Assembly (NCBI RefSeq): GCF_025460805.1
Contig: NZ_JAMXFJ010000021.1
Coordinates: 17,592-81,591 of the forward strand
From: Microvirga sesbaniae
GTDB taxonomy: Bacteria > Pseudomonadota > Alphaproteobacteria > Rhizobiales > Beijerinckiaceae
Reading direction: 5' to 3'
DNA: 64,000 bases
Below, in pieces: positions 54,200-63,024 of the stretch; within the stretch, counting starts at the first letter, position 1; every line of letters starts with the position of its first letter. The translations under genes and the position numbers were made by a program. Below the pieces are notes generated by a model. The model was not told where the DNA came from. It did not search any database and saw only the letters and a list, made by a program, of their open reading frames with translations.

Positions 54200-55258
54200 A
54201 TGAAGACCACATTCATCTCGACGGTGACGCTGTGGAACTCCCCTCGGTCGTCACTCGACAGGCTTCAGGAGAGCCTCACGAAGGCCAATACCGAGCTGAC
54301 GACAGGCCGGCATGCGGATGTCGGGCTCGCTCTCGGATACAAGGTCGGAGAGACGCTCTCCCTGCGCCAGCAACGGGCGGAGATCGACACGCTGACCGAT
54401 AGCAACAGTGTCGCTCTTCAGCGCATCAAGACGACAGATGATGCCCTGAACAGCATTCGGGACGATGCAACGAAGTTCCGGGATGCACTCGTAGGATTGC
54501 CGCTCAATCCTCCAGTGGAGATCATCAAGAACCAGGCAGAAGCCTATCTGAGCAGCCTGATTTCCAACCTCAACACCTCGGTTGGCGGTCAGTTCGTTTT
54601 CGGCGGAATCAACACCAAAGCGGATCCTGCAAACGACTACGCAGGCGGTGGACCACCTTCCCTCAAGGATCTGGTCGCGGGGGCATTCTCTGCTCCGACA
54701 GCATCGGGTGGTTTCAACATTCCGCAGAGTGACCCGGCTGTCTCGGGGATCACGGCGGATGATATGAATGATTTTCTCGACGGGCCGTTCAAGGCGATCT
54801 TCGAAGGGACCGGCTGGAGCGCACTCTCGAATGCGTCCGACCAGAACATTCAGAGTCTGATCTCGCCGACGGAGAAGGTCGAGACATCCACCAACGCAAA
54901 TACGACTCCCATGCGGCAGGTCGCGATGGCATACACGATGATCTTCGATCTCGGGATCGAGACATTGAGCCCTGCCGCCCGGAACGTCGTACTCAAGAAA
55001 GCGATCGACGTTCTTTCGACGGCTGTCTCTGGCCTGATTGACGTGCAGGCGACCCTCGGAACAACGCAGGCAAAGACCGATACTGCGACCGAGAGAATGG
55101 CATTGCAGAAGTCGATCTACGACGAGCGAATCGGTCACTTGGAATCCGTCGATCCGACGGAGGCGAAAGTCCGTGTCGACCAGCTCATGACACAGATCCA
55201 AACCTCCTATTCCCTGACTGCTCAGCTCAAGCAGCTGAGCCTCATCAACTATCTCTAG
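54200..55258 (+). CDS. flgL: Flagellar hook-associated protein FlgL (HAP3)
   Basis: 352 residues, flagellin-like at both ends: RLQESLTKANTELTTGRHAD near the start and KVRVDQLMTQIQTSYSLTAQ at the end. It joins FlgK to the filament. Two residues that shape the D0/D1 domains are helical heptads. The gene follows flgK by 2 nt, and flaF comes 15 nt later. Confidence 0.93.
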   Translation: MKTTFISTVTLWNSPRSSLDRLQESLTKANTELTTGRHADVGLALGYKVGETLSLRQQRAEIDTLTDSNSVALQRIKTTDDALNSIRDDATKFRDALVGLPLNPPVEIIKNQAEAYLSSLISNLNTSVGGQFVFGGINTKADPANDYAGGGPPSLKDLVAGAFSAPTASGGFNIPQSDPAVSGITADDMNDFLDGPFKAIFEGTGWSALSNASDQNIQSLISPTEKVETSTNANTTPMRQVAMAYTMIFDLGIETLSPAARNVVLKKAIDVLSTAVSGLIDVQATLGTTQAKTDTATERMALQKSIYDERIGHLESVDPTEAKVRVDQLMTQIQTSYSLTAQLKQLSLINYL

Positions 55259-55273
55259 TATCGGGTTCAGTCG

Positions 55274-55621
55274 ATGTATCGATTTTCATATGCAGAAGTT
55301 GTCGAAGACGCTCCTAGAGAATGCCGGCAGCGTGAATATGAGGTCTTCGATCACGCGATCGGCCTCCTGAAGGCCGCCGAGGGACGGCCTTCCCGATCGC
55401 CCGAGATGAACGACGCCATGGAATTCCTCCAGCGCCTGTGGACCGCCTTCGTCCAAGACCTGGCGCATCCGGACAACGAGTTGCCCGACAAGCTTAAAGC
55501 CCAGCTCATTTCGATCGGGTTCTGGGTCATGCGCGAGACCAGCCGCGTCGCGCTGGGCGAGCACAACGACCTGAACGCGCTCATCGATATCAATACCATG
55601 ATCCAGGAGGGTCTGAGATGA
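55274..55621 (+). CDS. flaF: Flagellar biosynthesis regulator FlaF
   Basis: 115 residues: MYRFSYAEVVEDAPRECRQR, then an all-helical body with EFLQRLWTAFVQDLAHPDNE and GFWVMRETSRVALGE. FlaF is an alphaproteobacterial protein that promotes flagellin translation or export, counteracting FlbT. It precedes flbT, overlapping by 4 nt. Flagellin genes themselves are not in the window. Confidence 0.94.
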   Translation: MYRFSYAEVVEDAPRECRQREYEVFDHAIGLLKAAEGRPSRSPEMNDAMEFLQRLWTAFVQDLAHPDNELPDKLKAQLISIGFWVMRETSRVALGEHNDLNALIDINTMIQEGLR

Positions 55622-56040
55622 AAGCCAAAATGAGATTCTCCCTGAAGGCCGGCGAGCGCATCTTCATCAACGGGGCCGTTCTGACCGTGAGCCAGAAGGT
55701 GACCTTGAGCCTCCTGAACGAGGCCCGCTTCCTCCTGGAGAGCCATGTCCTCCAGGTCACGGATGCGACCACTCCGATGCGCCAGCTCTACTTCGTCGTG
55801 CAGTCGCTCCTCATCAACCCTCAGGAAGCCGGCAAGGTCATGGGCGCGTTCCGCAAGCTGCACGATGCCCTGATCACGGTCGCGACCGACGACGGGGTGA
55901 AGGATTCGCTCCGCAAGGTCGGGGACCTCGTGGAAGCGGACCGCACGTTCGAGGCGCTCAAGCTCATCCGAACCCTGTTCGAGCCGATCGAGGCTCATCC
56001 CTCCGCACCCGCCGAAGCCGCCGCGGTTCAGGCAGCCTAA
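55618..56040 (+). CDS. flbT: Flagellin mRNA regulator FlbT
   Basis: 140 residues with MRFSLKAGERIFINGAVLTV and VTLSLLNEARFLLESHVLQV. FlbT binds the 5' leader of flagellin mRNA and represses its translation in Caulobacter and related bacteria. Here it would act with FlaF, which is encoded just upstream. The short C-terminal tail is Ala-rich. Confidence 0.94.
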   Translation: MKAKMRFSLKAGERIFINGAVLTVSQKVTLSLLNEARFLLESHVLQVTDATTPMRQLYFVVQSLLINPQEAGKVMGAFRKLHDALITVATDDGVKDSLRKVGDLVEADRTFEALKLIRTLFEPIEAHPSAPAEAAAVQAA

Positions 56041-56055
56041 TTCAGGAGCCCCACG

Positions 56056-56451
56056 ATGAACGTCTCCTCGATTTCAAACAATGTCGCAACGCAGCGGACG
56101 GCCACGACCGAGACGTCCTCGACGGCGAGCTACGACAATTTCCTGAAGCTGCTGCTCACGCAGATGAAGAACCAGGATCCGACCGAGCCCATGAAGTCGA
56201 CCGACTACATGGCTCAGCTCGCGACCTTCTCCCAGGTCGAGCAGACCGTGAAGAGCAATTCCAAGCTCGATGCGCTGCTTTCGTCCTCGACATGGGCCCA
56301 GGCAGACAGCGTCATCGGCCGTACGGTCTCGACCGCTGACGGCAAGATCTCCGGCGAGGTGCTGTCCGTCACAATCGCCAGCGACGGCGCGGTGGCCAAG
56401 CTCAAGGGCGGAGAGCAGATTCTCCTCGGCCCCGGCATCGTGGTGAGCTGA
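56056..56451 (+). CDS. flgD: Flagellar hook cap protein FlgD
   Basis: 131 residues. The conserved FlgD N-terminal motif is SYDNFLKLLLTQMKNQDPTE, then MKSTDYMAQLATFSQVEQTV. The C-terminal beta domain is shorter than in enterobacterial FlgD (about 230 residues), as in other Rhizobiales. It caps the growing hook. A gap of 15 nt separates it from flbT and 2 nt from fliQ. Confidence 0.95.
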   Translation: MNVSSISNNVATQRTATTETSSTASYDNFLKLLLTQMKNQDPTEPMKSTDYMAQLATFSQVEQTVKSNSKLDALLSSSTWAQADSVIGRTVSTADGKISGEVLSVTIASDGAVAKLKGGEQILLGPGIVVS

Positions 56452-56453
56452 CG

Positions 56454-56720
56454 ATGAACGAGGTCGATGCCCTGGAGCTTGTCCGGGCAGCTATCTGGAC
56501 CGTCATCATTGCGGCAGGGCCGGCCGTTGCCGCCGCAATGATCATCGGCATCGTCATCGCGCTTGTTCAGGCACTGACGCAGATCCAGGAGGTCACCCTT
56601 ACGTTCATCCCGAAGATCATCGCCATTCTGGTGGTCGCGCTCGTCACCGGTTCCTTCGTCGGATCGCAGATCTTCGCCTTCACCGAACTGGTCTACGGCA
56701 AGATTGTAACAGGTTTCTAG
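56454..56720 (+). CDS. fliQ: Flagellar type III export protein FliQ
   Basis: 88 residues with two membrane helices (AIWTVIIAAGPAVAAAMIIG and FIPKIIAILVVALVTGSFVG). The family loop ALVQALTQIQEVTLTFIPKI is present. It belongs to the export gate with FliP and FliR. It ends the flgE operon. Confidence 0.96.
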   Translation: MNEVDALELVRAAIWTVIIAAGPAVAAAMIIGIVIALVQALTQIQEVTLTFIPKIIAILVVALVTGSFVGSQIFAFTELVYGKIVTGF

Positions 56721-56780
56721 ATCCCGGCCTTGTGATCGGCTGGTGCGATGCGGGGCTCCCGGCCCAGGCGGATGAGCGAC

Positions 56781-56792
56781 CCTCGCGCAAGC
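56781..56792 (+). promoter_or_regulatory. Shared flagellar operon box upstream of flhA
   Basis: CCTCGCGCAAGC, 51 nt before the flhA ATG, followed by TTCATGGT. Confidence 0.5.
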
Positions 56793-56843
56793 TTCATGGT
56801 TCATGTGTCTGTCTGATCGTTCATTCGTTGAGCTGGCAGGCAC

Positions 56844-58919
56844 ATGGAAGCAAGTGAAGTGACAGCCCAGGGGCGTGGCAGAGACCTGGCATTCGCCGGC
56901 GCGGTCGTCGGCATCCTCGCCATTCTCTTCCTCCCGATCCCGCCGATCGCGATCGACATGGGCTTGGCCCTCTCGGTTGCCCTCTCGGTCCTGATTCTGA
57001 TGGTGGCGCTCTGGATCCAGAAGCCCCTCGAGTTCTCGGCCTTTCCCACCGTCCTTCTCATTGCCACGTTGTTGCGCCTTGCGCTGAGCATCGCGTCGAC
57101 CCGTCTCATTCTGTCCGACGGCCATAAAGGCGTCGACGCGGCCGGCCACGTGATCAGCGGCTTCTCGCAATTCGTGATGAGCGGCGACTTCGTCATCGGC
57201 ATAGTGGTCTTCATTATCCTGATCACGGTCAACTTCCTGGTCATCACGAAAGGCGCGACCCGTATCGCCGAAGTGGGCGCGCGATTCACGCTCGACGCCA
57301 TTCCCGGCAAGCAGATGGCCATCGACGCCGATCTGTCGGCCGGGCTCATCGACGAGAAGGAAGCCCAGAAGCGCCGGCGTGAGCTCGAAGAGGAAAGCGC
57401 CTTCTTCGGATCCATGGACGGCGCCTCCAAGTTCGTTCGCGGCGAGGCCGTCGCGAGCCTGATCACGATCGCCGTCAACATCTTTGGCGGCATCGTCATC
57501 GGCGTCACACGTCATGGCATGCCGTTGTCCAAGGCTGCCGATGTCTTCGTCCAGCTCTCGGTCGGCGATGGACTGGTCAGCCAGATCCCGGCGCTCGTCG
57601 TCTCCCTGGCCGCAGGCCTTCTGGTGTCGAAGGGCGGAACGAGGGGGCAGGCTCAGCAGGCCGTGCTCGGGCAGCTCGGCGCCTATCCCCGGGCCCTCAT
57701 GGTCGCCGCCGCCCTGATGTTCGTCTTTGCCATCGTTCCCGGCTTGCCGATGCTCCCGTTCCTGGTGCTCGGCTGCTGCATGGGCTTCATCGCCTATTCG
57801 ATTCCCAAGCAGAGAGCCGAGCAGGAAGCCAAGGCTCAGGCCAAGCTCGCGCAGGAGCAGCAGAAGACCCTTCTGGAGTCGCGGGATACGGTCAAGGAAT
57901 CCCTGAAGCTCGCCGAGATCGAGCTCTGCCTGGGCAAGCATCTGGCCTCCCATCTCGCAAGCGCCCATGGGGATCTGGCTCATCGCGTCGGCAAGATGCG
58001 CAAGAAATTCGCTCAGGACTACGGCTTCGTCCTGCCGGACGTGAAGCTCTCCGACAGCCTCATGATCCCGCCCAAGAGCTATCAGATCAAAATCCACGGA
58101 ACCGTCATCGCCACCCAGGAGGTCCGCCCGGGCGATCTTCTCGTCGTGCTCGGCGACGGCCCGATGCCCGACGTGCCGGGCGACGAGGTGCGGGAGCCGG
58201 CCTTCGGCATGAAGGCCATGTGGGTGTCGGATGTGTATCTGAGCGAGATCAAGCGACAGGGCTTCCAAGCCGTCGATGGAGCCTCGGTCCTCCTCACTCA
58301 CCTGAGCGAGGTGATCCGCAACAACCTGCCGCAGCTTCTGTCCTATAAGGACGTGCGCAACCTGCTGGATGGCCTCGACTCCGAGTACAAGCGCCTGCTC
58401 GACGACATCTGTCCCTCGCAGATCTCCTATTCCGGTCTCCAGTCGGTCCTGAAGCTCCTGCTGGCGGAGCGGGTCTCGATCCGCAACCTGAGCCTGATCC
58501 TCGAGGCGATCGCCGAGATCGCTCCCCATGCCCGGAGGGCCGAGCAGCTGGTGGAGCATGTGCGGGTCCGGATCGCCCAGCAGATCTGCGGCGATCTCGC
58601 CGAGGGCGGTGCCCTGAACGTCTTGAGGCTCGGCAACAAGTGGGATATCGCATTCCATCAAAGCCTGAAGCGGGACGCCAAGGGCGACGTGGTCGAGTTC
58701 GACATCGATCCCAGGCTCGTGGAGCAGTTCGGGACGGAAGCGTCCGATGCCATCAAGACCCGTATGGGCCAGGTTCATACCTTCGCGGTCGTGACGGCGC
58801 CGGATGCGCGCCCCTATGTGCGCATGATCATCGAGCGCATGTTCTCGTCCCTGCCGGTTCTCTCGCATCTGGAAATCGCCCGCGGCCTGGAGGTCAATTC
58901 GCTTGGTACGATCTCGTGA
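56844..58919 (+). CDS. flhA: Flagellar type III export protein FlhA
   Basis: 691 residues. About eight membrane segments fill the first 330 residues, with the FHIPEP region (TRIAEVGARFTLDAIPGKQM, AIDADLSAGLIDEKEAQKRR). The cytosolic domain follows, with VGKMRKKFAQDYGFVLPDVK and LKLLLAERVSIRNLSLILEA. FlhA forms the nonameric export ring that docks chaperone-substrate complexes. It starts the last flagellar operon, and its TGA overlaps the GTG of fliR. Confidence 0.97.
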   Translation: MEASEVTAQGRGRDLAFAGAVVGILAILFLPIPPIAIDMGLALSVALSVLILMVALWIQKPLEFSAFPTVLLIATLLRLALSIASTRLILSDGHKGVDAAGHVISGFSQFVMSGDFVIGIVVFIILITVNFLVITKGATRIAEVGARFTLDAIPGKQMAIDADLSAGLIDEKEAQKRRRELEEESAFFGSMDGASKFVRGEAVASLITIAVNIFGGIVIGVTRHGMPLSKAADVFVQLSVGDGLVSQIPALVVSLAAGLLVSKGGTRGQAQQAVLGQLGAYPRALMVAAALMFVFAIVPGLPMLPFLVLGCCMGFIAYSIPKQRAEQEAKAQAKLAQEQQKTLLESRDTVKESLKLAEIELCLGKHLASHLASAHGDLAHRVGKMRKKFAQDYGFVLPDVKLSDSLMIPPKSYQIKIHGTVIATQEVRPGDLLVVLGDGPMPDVPGDEVREPAFGMKAMWVSDVYLSEIKRQGFQAVDGASVLLTHLSEVIRNNLPQLLSYKDVRNLLDGLDSEYKRLLDDICPSQISYSGLQSVLKLLLAERVSIRNLSLILEAIAEIAPHARRAEQLVEHVRVRIAQQICGDLAEGGALNVLRLGNKWDIAFHQSLKRDAKGDVVEFDIDPRLVEQFGTEASDAIKTRMGQVHTFAVVTAPDARPYVRMIIERMFSSLPVLSHLEIARGLEVNSLGTIS

Positions 58920-59668
58920 CCCAGCTGACCCCCGAGATCCTGCTGGCGATCTTCCTGATCTTCTGCCGGATCGGCGGTTGCCTGATGATGGCTCCGGGAT
59001 TCTCGAGCAGCCGGATCCCAATGCAGGTTCGCCTCTTCATCGGCCTGGCCACCAGCTTGGCGCTGGCGCCGGTTCTTCTCGAGAAGGTTCAGGCCGGCAT
59101 CGCCTCCCAGGCGCCTGCGGCCATCCTGGTCTATATCGCCTCGGAGCTGCTGACCGGCCTCCTGATCGGCCTCCTGGGACGCGTGTACTTCTTCGCCCTG
59201 CAATCCATGCTGAGCGCCGTCGCGATGGCGCTGAGCTTCGGCATGCCGGGCGCCCCGATCGATGAGGCGGAGCCCCTTCCTGCGATCGGCTCGTTCATCA
59301 TGATGGTGGCAACCGCCGTCCTGTTCCTGTCGGATCTCCACTGGGAGGTGTTTCGCGGCCTTGTCGATTCCTACTCGCGGCTTGCGATGGGCGAGGGACT
59401 GGGCACCAGGCTGTCGCTGACGCAGCTGGTGGACCAGATCGGCGTCGCCTTCGTGCTTGCCCTCAGGATCAGCAGCCCCTTCATCCTCTATTCCGTGATC
59501 GTCAATCTCGCGGTCGGCCTCACGAACAAGCTCACGCCTCAGATCCCGGTGTACTTCCTGGCGACCCCCTTCGTCATGGTCGGCGGATTGCTGATCGTGT
59601 ACTTCGCGGCTAGCGATTATGTGCTTCTCTTCATGGAGGCGTTCTCGACGTGGCTTCGGAACGGATAG
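58916..59668 (+). CDS. fliR: Flagellar type III export protein FliR
   Basis: 250 residues from GTG 58916, which overlaps the flhA stop (GTGA). Family motifs are LAIFLIFCRIGGCLMMAPGF, RIPMQVRLFIGLATSLALAP and the end segment VYFLATPFVMVGGLLIVYFA. It has about six membrane segments and forms the export gate with FliP and FliQ. It is followed by a coiled-coil gene at 59673. Confidence 0.95.
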   Translation: MTQLTPEILLAIFLIFCRIGGCLMMAPGFSSSRIPMQVRLFIGLATSLALAPVLLEKVQAGIASQAPAAILVYIASELLTGLLIGLLGRVYFFALQSMLSAVAMALSFGMPGAPIDEAEPLPAIGSFIMMVATAVLFLSDLHWEVFRGLVDSYSRLAMGEGLGTRLSLTQLVDQIGVAFVLALRISSPFILYSVIVNLAVGLTNKLTPQIPVYFLATPFVMVGGLLIVYFAASDYVLLFMEAFSTWLRNG

Positions 59669-59672
59669 GCCC

Positions 59673-60071
59673 ATGAAGCAGAGGGTCCGCAAGATCGAAC
59701 GAATTCTGAAGGTTCAGCAGCATCTCCAGAAAGAGGCCGAGCTGAGGCTCGCCACGCTCGAGCGGGAAGCGACCGAGCTCAAGACCGCCCAGGAGACGCT
59801 CATCCGGACGATGAACGATCACGAGACCTTGCATGGCCTCTTCGTCGACATCACGGCCAAGCGCCTCCAGGGGCTGGCGTCCCAGGCGAGCAAAGTGGAC
59901 AAGGCGAAGGCGGCGCAGAAGGCCATGACCATCGATCGCGCCATGCAGGCGAAGCGCACGGAAAAGATGCTGACCGGCCTGAAGGATCAGGAGCGCCGCG
60001 TGGCGGAGAAGAAGGACCTCGCCACGATCCTCGAAGGGCTCGCGAAAGACGACAGCGCAAGCTTCCCGTAA
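59673..60071 (+). CDS. FliJ-like coiled-coil protein
   Basis: 132 residues, nearly all helical and charged (MKQRVRKIERILKVQQHLQK at the start, Lys/Arg/Ala/Glu-rich throughout). Size and build match FliJ, the stalk of the FliI ATPase, but sequence identity is low in this family, so the assignment is provisional. It starts 4 nt after fliR, with the flgJ-like gene 51 nt on. Confidence 0.6.
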   Translation: MKQRVRKIERILKVQQHLQKEAELRLATLEREATELKTAQETLIRTMNDHETLHGLFVDITAKRLQGLASQASKVDKAKAAQKAMTIDRAMQAKRTEKMLTGLKDQERRVAEKKDLATILEGLAKDDSASFP

Positions 60072-60122
60072 GCTAGCCGGGTTACACCTTGCCTCGAGTT
60101 TTGAAACCTGAAGAGATGCGAG

Positions 60123-60620
60123 ATGGCGATCAGCCCGCCCTCCGATATTGTCAACGACGTCGCAAGAGCGGCGGATCCCGCGCGCTACCAGGCGGCCGCG
60201 CAGAAGCTCCTCGACGGTGCATCGGCGGTGGACGGGACCAGCTTCGAGGATGCGGTGAAGTCCGTGGCCGGCCAGCCTCTCATGGCGTCCGGCGCCGATG
60301 TCTATACCCTGCGCAATTCGCTTCGCAACGACGCCGAGTCGGCCAGCGCCGCCCGGACGAAGAAGGCGCACCAGGAGTTCGAGGCCTATATTCTTCAGAC
60401 CTTCGTGGAGTCCATGCTCCCGAAGGACGCGGAGAATACCTACGGCAAGGGCAATGCGGGCTCGATCTGGAAATCCATGATGGCCGAGCAGATCGGCGCG
60501 CAGATTTCGAAGGCGGGCGGCATCGGCATCGCGCAGCACGTCCTCGGCACCCGGGCGACCGGACCGTCCGCCGACATCCCGCCTCCTCGGCCGATGCCGC
60601 CGTTCTCGACCAAGATTTGA
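60123..60620 (+). CDS. flgJ: FlgJ-like rod-binding protein
   Basis: 165 residues with KKAHQEFEAYILQTFVESML, then YGKGNAGSIWKSMMAEQIGA, the rod-binding FlgJ N-terminal motif. The muramidase domain of enterobacterial FlgJ is absent; the lytic transglycosylase at 42361 is the likely replacement. It is a scaffold for rod assembly in the periplasm. Confidence 0.85.
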   Translation: MAISPPSDIVNDVARAADPARYQAAAQKLLDGASAVDGTSFEDAVKSVAGQPLMASGADVYTLRNSLRNDAESASAARTKKAHQEFEAYILQTFVESMLPKDAENTYGKGNAGSIWKSMMAEQIGAQISKAGGIGIAQHVLGTRATGPSADIPPPRPMPPFSTKI

Positions 60621-60676
60621 TCTCAGAGCGCACGACGGCAAGAGCGTCCGACCGTCGCCAGAATGCAGGAACCACC

Positions 60677-61024
60677 ATGATGCTGATGAAGTCCCTGGAC
60701 CGACTCGAAGAAACGCTGGACATGGAAACCGCCGCTCTCATGGCGCGCGACCTGTCGAACCTGGACGAGTTCAACCGGCGCAAGAGCCAATGCCTGCTCG
60801 AAATCAGCCGGATCGTCCGCACGGCCGAGATCCACGCGCTCGATCAGAAGGCGACGAAGCGCCTGCAGGATCTCCGGGCCAAGATCGAGACCAACCAGGA
60901 CATCCTGCGGCGCCACATGCAGGCTGTCCAGGAGGTTGCGAGCATCATCTCGACCGCGATCCAGAGCGCTGAATCCGACAGCACGTATTCGGTGCACATG
61001 AACAAGGCGGGCTTCGGCGCATGA
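60677..61024 (+). CDS. FlgN-like export chaperone
   Basis: 115 residues, helical: MMLMKSLDRLEETLDMETAA with a Leu/Met-rich amphipathic helix, then LKQRLQDL-type repeats (KRLQDLRAKIETNQDILRRH). FlgN is the chaperone for FlgK and FlgL; length and position, after a flgJ-like gene, agree. Sequence motifs are weak, so confidence is moderate. Its stop overlaps the next start by 4 nt. Confidence 0.6.
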   Translation: MMLMKSLDRLEETLDMETAALMARDLSNLDEFNRRKSQCLLEISRIVRTAEIHALDQKATKRLQDLRAKIETNQDILRRHMQAVQEVASIISTAIQSAESDSTYSVHMNKAGFGA

Positions 61025-61470
61025 TGAAGAACGTCATGGCGGGCTTCTGGGTCTGCGCGGTCACGCTGGCGTCCTGTTATGCGGCCGTGACCTGGACGGT
61101 CGGCAAGGCGCCCGTGGAGGAGAAGGGAAGTTACGAAGGGTTGCAGTACAAGAAGCTGCCGCCCATGAACATCCCGATCGTCGCGGAAGGAGCCGTGCAG
61201 GGCTACGTGATCGCAAATCTCGTCTTCACGGCGGACGCCAAGACCCTGCGCGAGATCTCCGTGCCGCCCGAAGCCTTCATTCAGGACGAAGTCTTCCGCC
61301 ACGTCTACGCCGACGAGACGCTCGATTTCAAGAAGCTCTCCCGGTACAACGTCAACGGCATGATCGGCAACGTCCGCGAGAAGATCAACAAGCGCCTGGG
61401 GGCCGAGATCGTCAAGGAGATCCTGGTCGAGAATTTCAACTTCGTGGATAAATCCGATATTCGCTCCTAG
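61021..61470 (+). CDS. FliL-like membrane protein of unknown role
   Basis: 149 residues with one N-terminal membrane helix (VMAGFWVCAVTLASCYAAVT) and a periplasmic domain. The end MIGNVREKINKRLGAEIVKE then ILVENFNFVDKS resembles the FliL C-terminus. The canonical fliL is at 34833, so this would be a second, divergent member. The overlap with the flgN-like gene puts it in the flagellar operon. A true family name is not certain. Confidence 0.6.
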   Translation: MMKNVMAGFWVCAVTLASCYAAVTWTVGKAPVEEKGSYEGLQYKKLPPMNIPIVAEGAVQGYVIANLVFTADAKTLREISVPPEAFIQDEVFRHVYADETLDFKKLSRYNVNGMIGNVREKINKRLGAEIVKEILVENFNFVDKSDIRS

Positions 61471-61520
61471 CGCGCCGGTCCAGCCGGTGCGGCAGGGCGC
61501 TGACGCCTGGAAAGATTTTT

Positions 61521-61904
61521 ATGACCTATTGCCTGATCATTGATGATTCCCGTGTGATCCGAAAGGTGTCCCGCGACATTGTCGAGAGCCTGGATTTTCG
61601 CGTCTCCGAAGCCGAGAACGGCGAGGCGGGCCTCAAAGCCTGCCGGAGCGAGATGCCGGACGTGATCCTCCTCGACTGGAACATGCCCGTCATGGACGGC
61701 TACAGCTTCCTGAAAGCGCTGCGCAGCACGCCGGAAGGCTTGTCACCGAAGGTGGTTTTCTGCACGACGGAGAACGGCCTCGACCATATCACGCGGGCCC
61801 TGGAAGCGGGCGCGGACGAATATGTCATGAAGCCGTTCGACAAGGATATCCTCGCCGCCAAGCTCCAGGGGCTCGGTGTTCTTCCCGCATCGCATTCGGC
61901 GTGA
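61521..61904 (+). CDS. cheY: CheY-type response regulator
   Basis: 127 residues, one receiver: CLIIDDSRVIRKVSRDIVES, phospho-Asp in VILLDWNMPVMDGYSFLKAL, FCTTENGLDHITRALEAG and Lys in YVMKPF. It precedes cheB and cheR, with a 4-nt gap to cheB. It is a second CheY beside that at 22118 and could be a phosphate sink or another switch signal, as in rhizobia with two CheYs. Which one binds FliM is unknown. Confidence 0.93.
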   Translation: MTYCLIIDDSRVIRKVSRDIVESLDFRVSEAENGEAGLKACRSEMPDVILLDWNMPVMDGYSFLKALRSTPEGLSPKVVFCTTENGLDHITRALEAGADEYVMKPFDKDILAAKLQGLGVLPASHSA

Positions 61905-61908
61905 GACG

Positions 61909-63024
61909 ATGTCCCATTCTCCCTTATCTCAGACAAGCCCTGCACCCGGCCGCCTCACCCGGGTGATGATCGTCGACGACAGCGCTGTGATCCGCGGCAT
62001 GATCGGCCGATGGCTCACGGAAGCCGGCGGCTTCGACATCGTGGCGACCGCCTCGAACGGCCGGATGGCCGTCGATGCGGCGGAGCGCTCGAAGCCCGAG
62101 ATCATCCTGCTCGACATCGAGATGCCGGAGGTGGACGGACTCGCGGCCCTGCCGATGATCCTGAAGGCGCATCCGGCCAGCAAGGTGATCGTGATCTCGA
62201 CCCTCACCCAGAGGAATGCCGAGATCTCCCTGAAATGTCTCTCGCTTGGCGCGGTCGATTATCTGGCGAAGCCGGAGAGCGCCCGCGCGGCCGGCGCGGC
62301 GGCGGATTTCCGCCGCGACCTCGTCGACAAGCTCCGGGCCCTGAGCGAGACGAAGGCCCGCCCGGCGAGAACCTTCGCGGCGCCGGCGCCGACCGTCGTT
62401 TCCCCGGCGCCCGTTCCGCTCACGCGGCCGAGCGCCACCAGGCCGCAATGCCTTCTCATCGGGTCGTCCACGGGCGGTCCGCGCGCCGTCGAACGCGTGC
62501 TCCTCGATTTGAAGCCGGCGCTCGCGACGATCCCGGTACTGATCGTGCAGCACATGCCGGCGATGTTCACGGCCGTCTTCGCCGAGCACCTGCAGACCCT
62601 GTTGTCCGTTCCGGCCCGGGAGGGGCGCGACGGAGACGTGGTGGCGCCCGGCACGATCCTGGTCGCTCCCGGCGGGCGGCACATGGGCGTGGTGTCGTCC
62701 GGCGGCAAGACGACGATCCGTCTCAACGACGGGCCGCCGGAGAATTTCTGCCGGCCGGCCGTCGACGTGCTGTTCCGGGAGGCCGCCGGGATCTACGGCG
62801 CCTCGGCGCTCGCCGTCGTGCTGACCGGCATGGGCTCGGACGGCACGCAGGGCGCACGCTTCCTCACCAAGGCGGGCGCCACCGTGATCGCCCAGGACGA
62901 AGCGACGAGCATCGTCTGGGGCATGCCGGGCAGCATCGTGAAGGCGGGCCTCGCCCACGAGGTTCTTCCCCTGGAATCCATCGGCCGTTCCCTGAAGGGC
63001 CTCATCACCGGAGCGTCGAAATGA
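61909..63024 (+). CDS. cheB: Chemoreceptor methylesterase/deamidase CheB
   Basis: 371 residues from ATG 61909 (MSHSPLSQTSPAPGRL). An N-terminal receiver has MIVDDSAVIRGMIGRWL and D in IILLDIEMPEVDG. A linker follows, then the esterase with LIGSSTGGPRAVERVLL (active Ser), VQHMPAMFTAVFAEHL (His) and LTGMGSDGTQGA (Asp). It removes methyl groups from chemoreceptors when phosphorylated by CheA. Coupled to cheR by ATGA. Confidence 0.96.
   Translation: MSHSPLSQTSPAPGRLTRVMIVDDSAVIRGMIGRWLTEAGGFDIVATASNGRMAVDAAERSKPEIILLDIEMPEVDGLAALPMILKAHPASKVIVISTLTQRNAEISLKCLSLGAVDYLAKPESARAAGAAADFRRDLVDKLRALSETKARPARTFAAPAPTVVSPAPVPLTRPSATRPQCLLIGSSTGGPRAVERVLLDLKPALATIPVLIVQHMPAMFTAVFAEHLQTLLSVPAREGRDGDVVAPGTILVAPGGRHMGVVSSGGKTTIRLNDGPPENFCRPAVDVLFREAAGIYGASALAVVLTGMGSDGTQGARFLTKAGATVIAQDEATSIVWGMPGSIVKAGLAHEVLPLESIGRSLKGLITGASK

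Noticed and set aside
56214..59021. 935-residue open frame antisense to flgD-fliQ-flhA-fliR
   Set aside because: It mirrors the codon structure of well-identified flagellar genes on the other strand, is rich in Asp/Gly/His/Arg as GC-rich shadows are, and has no domain.
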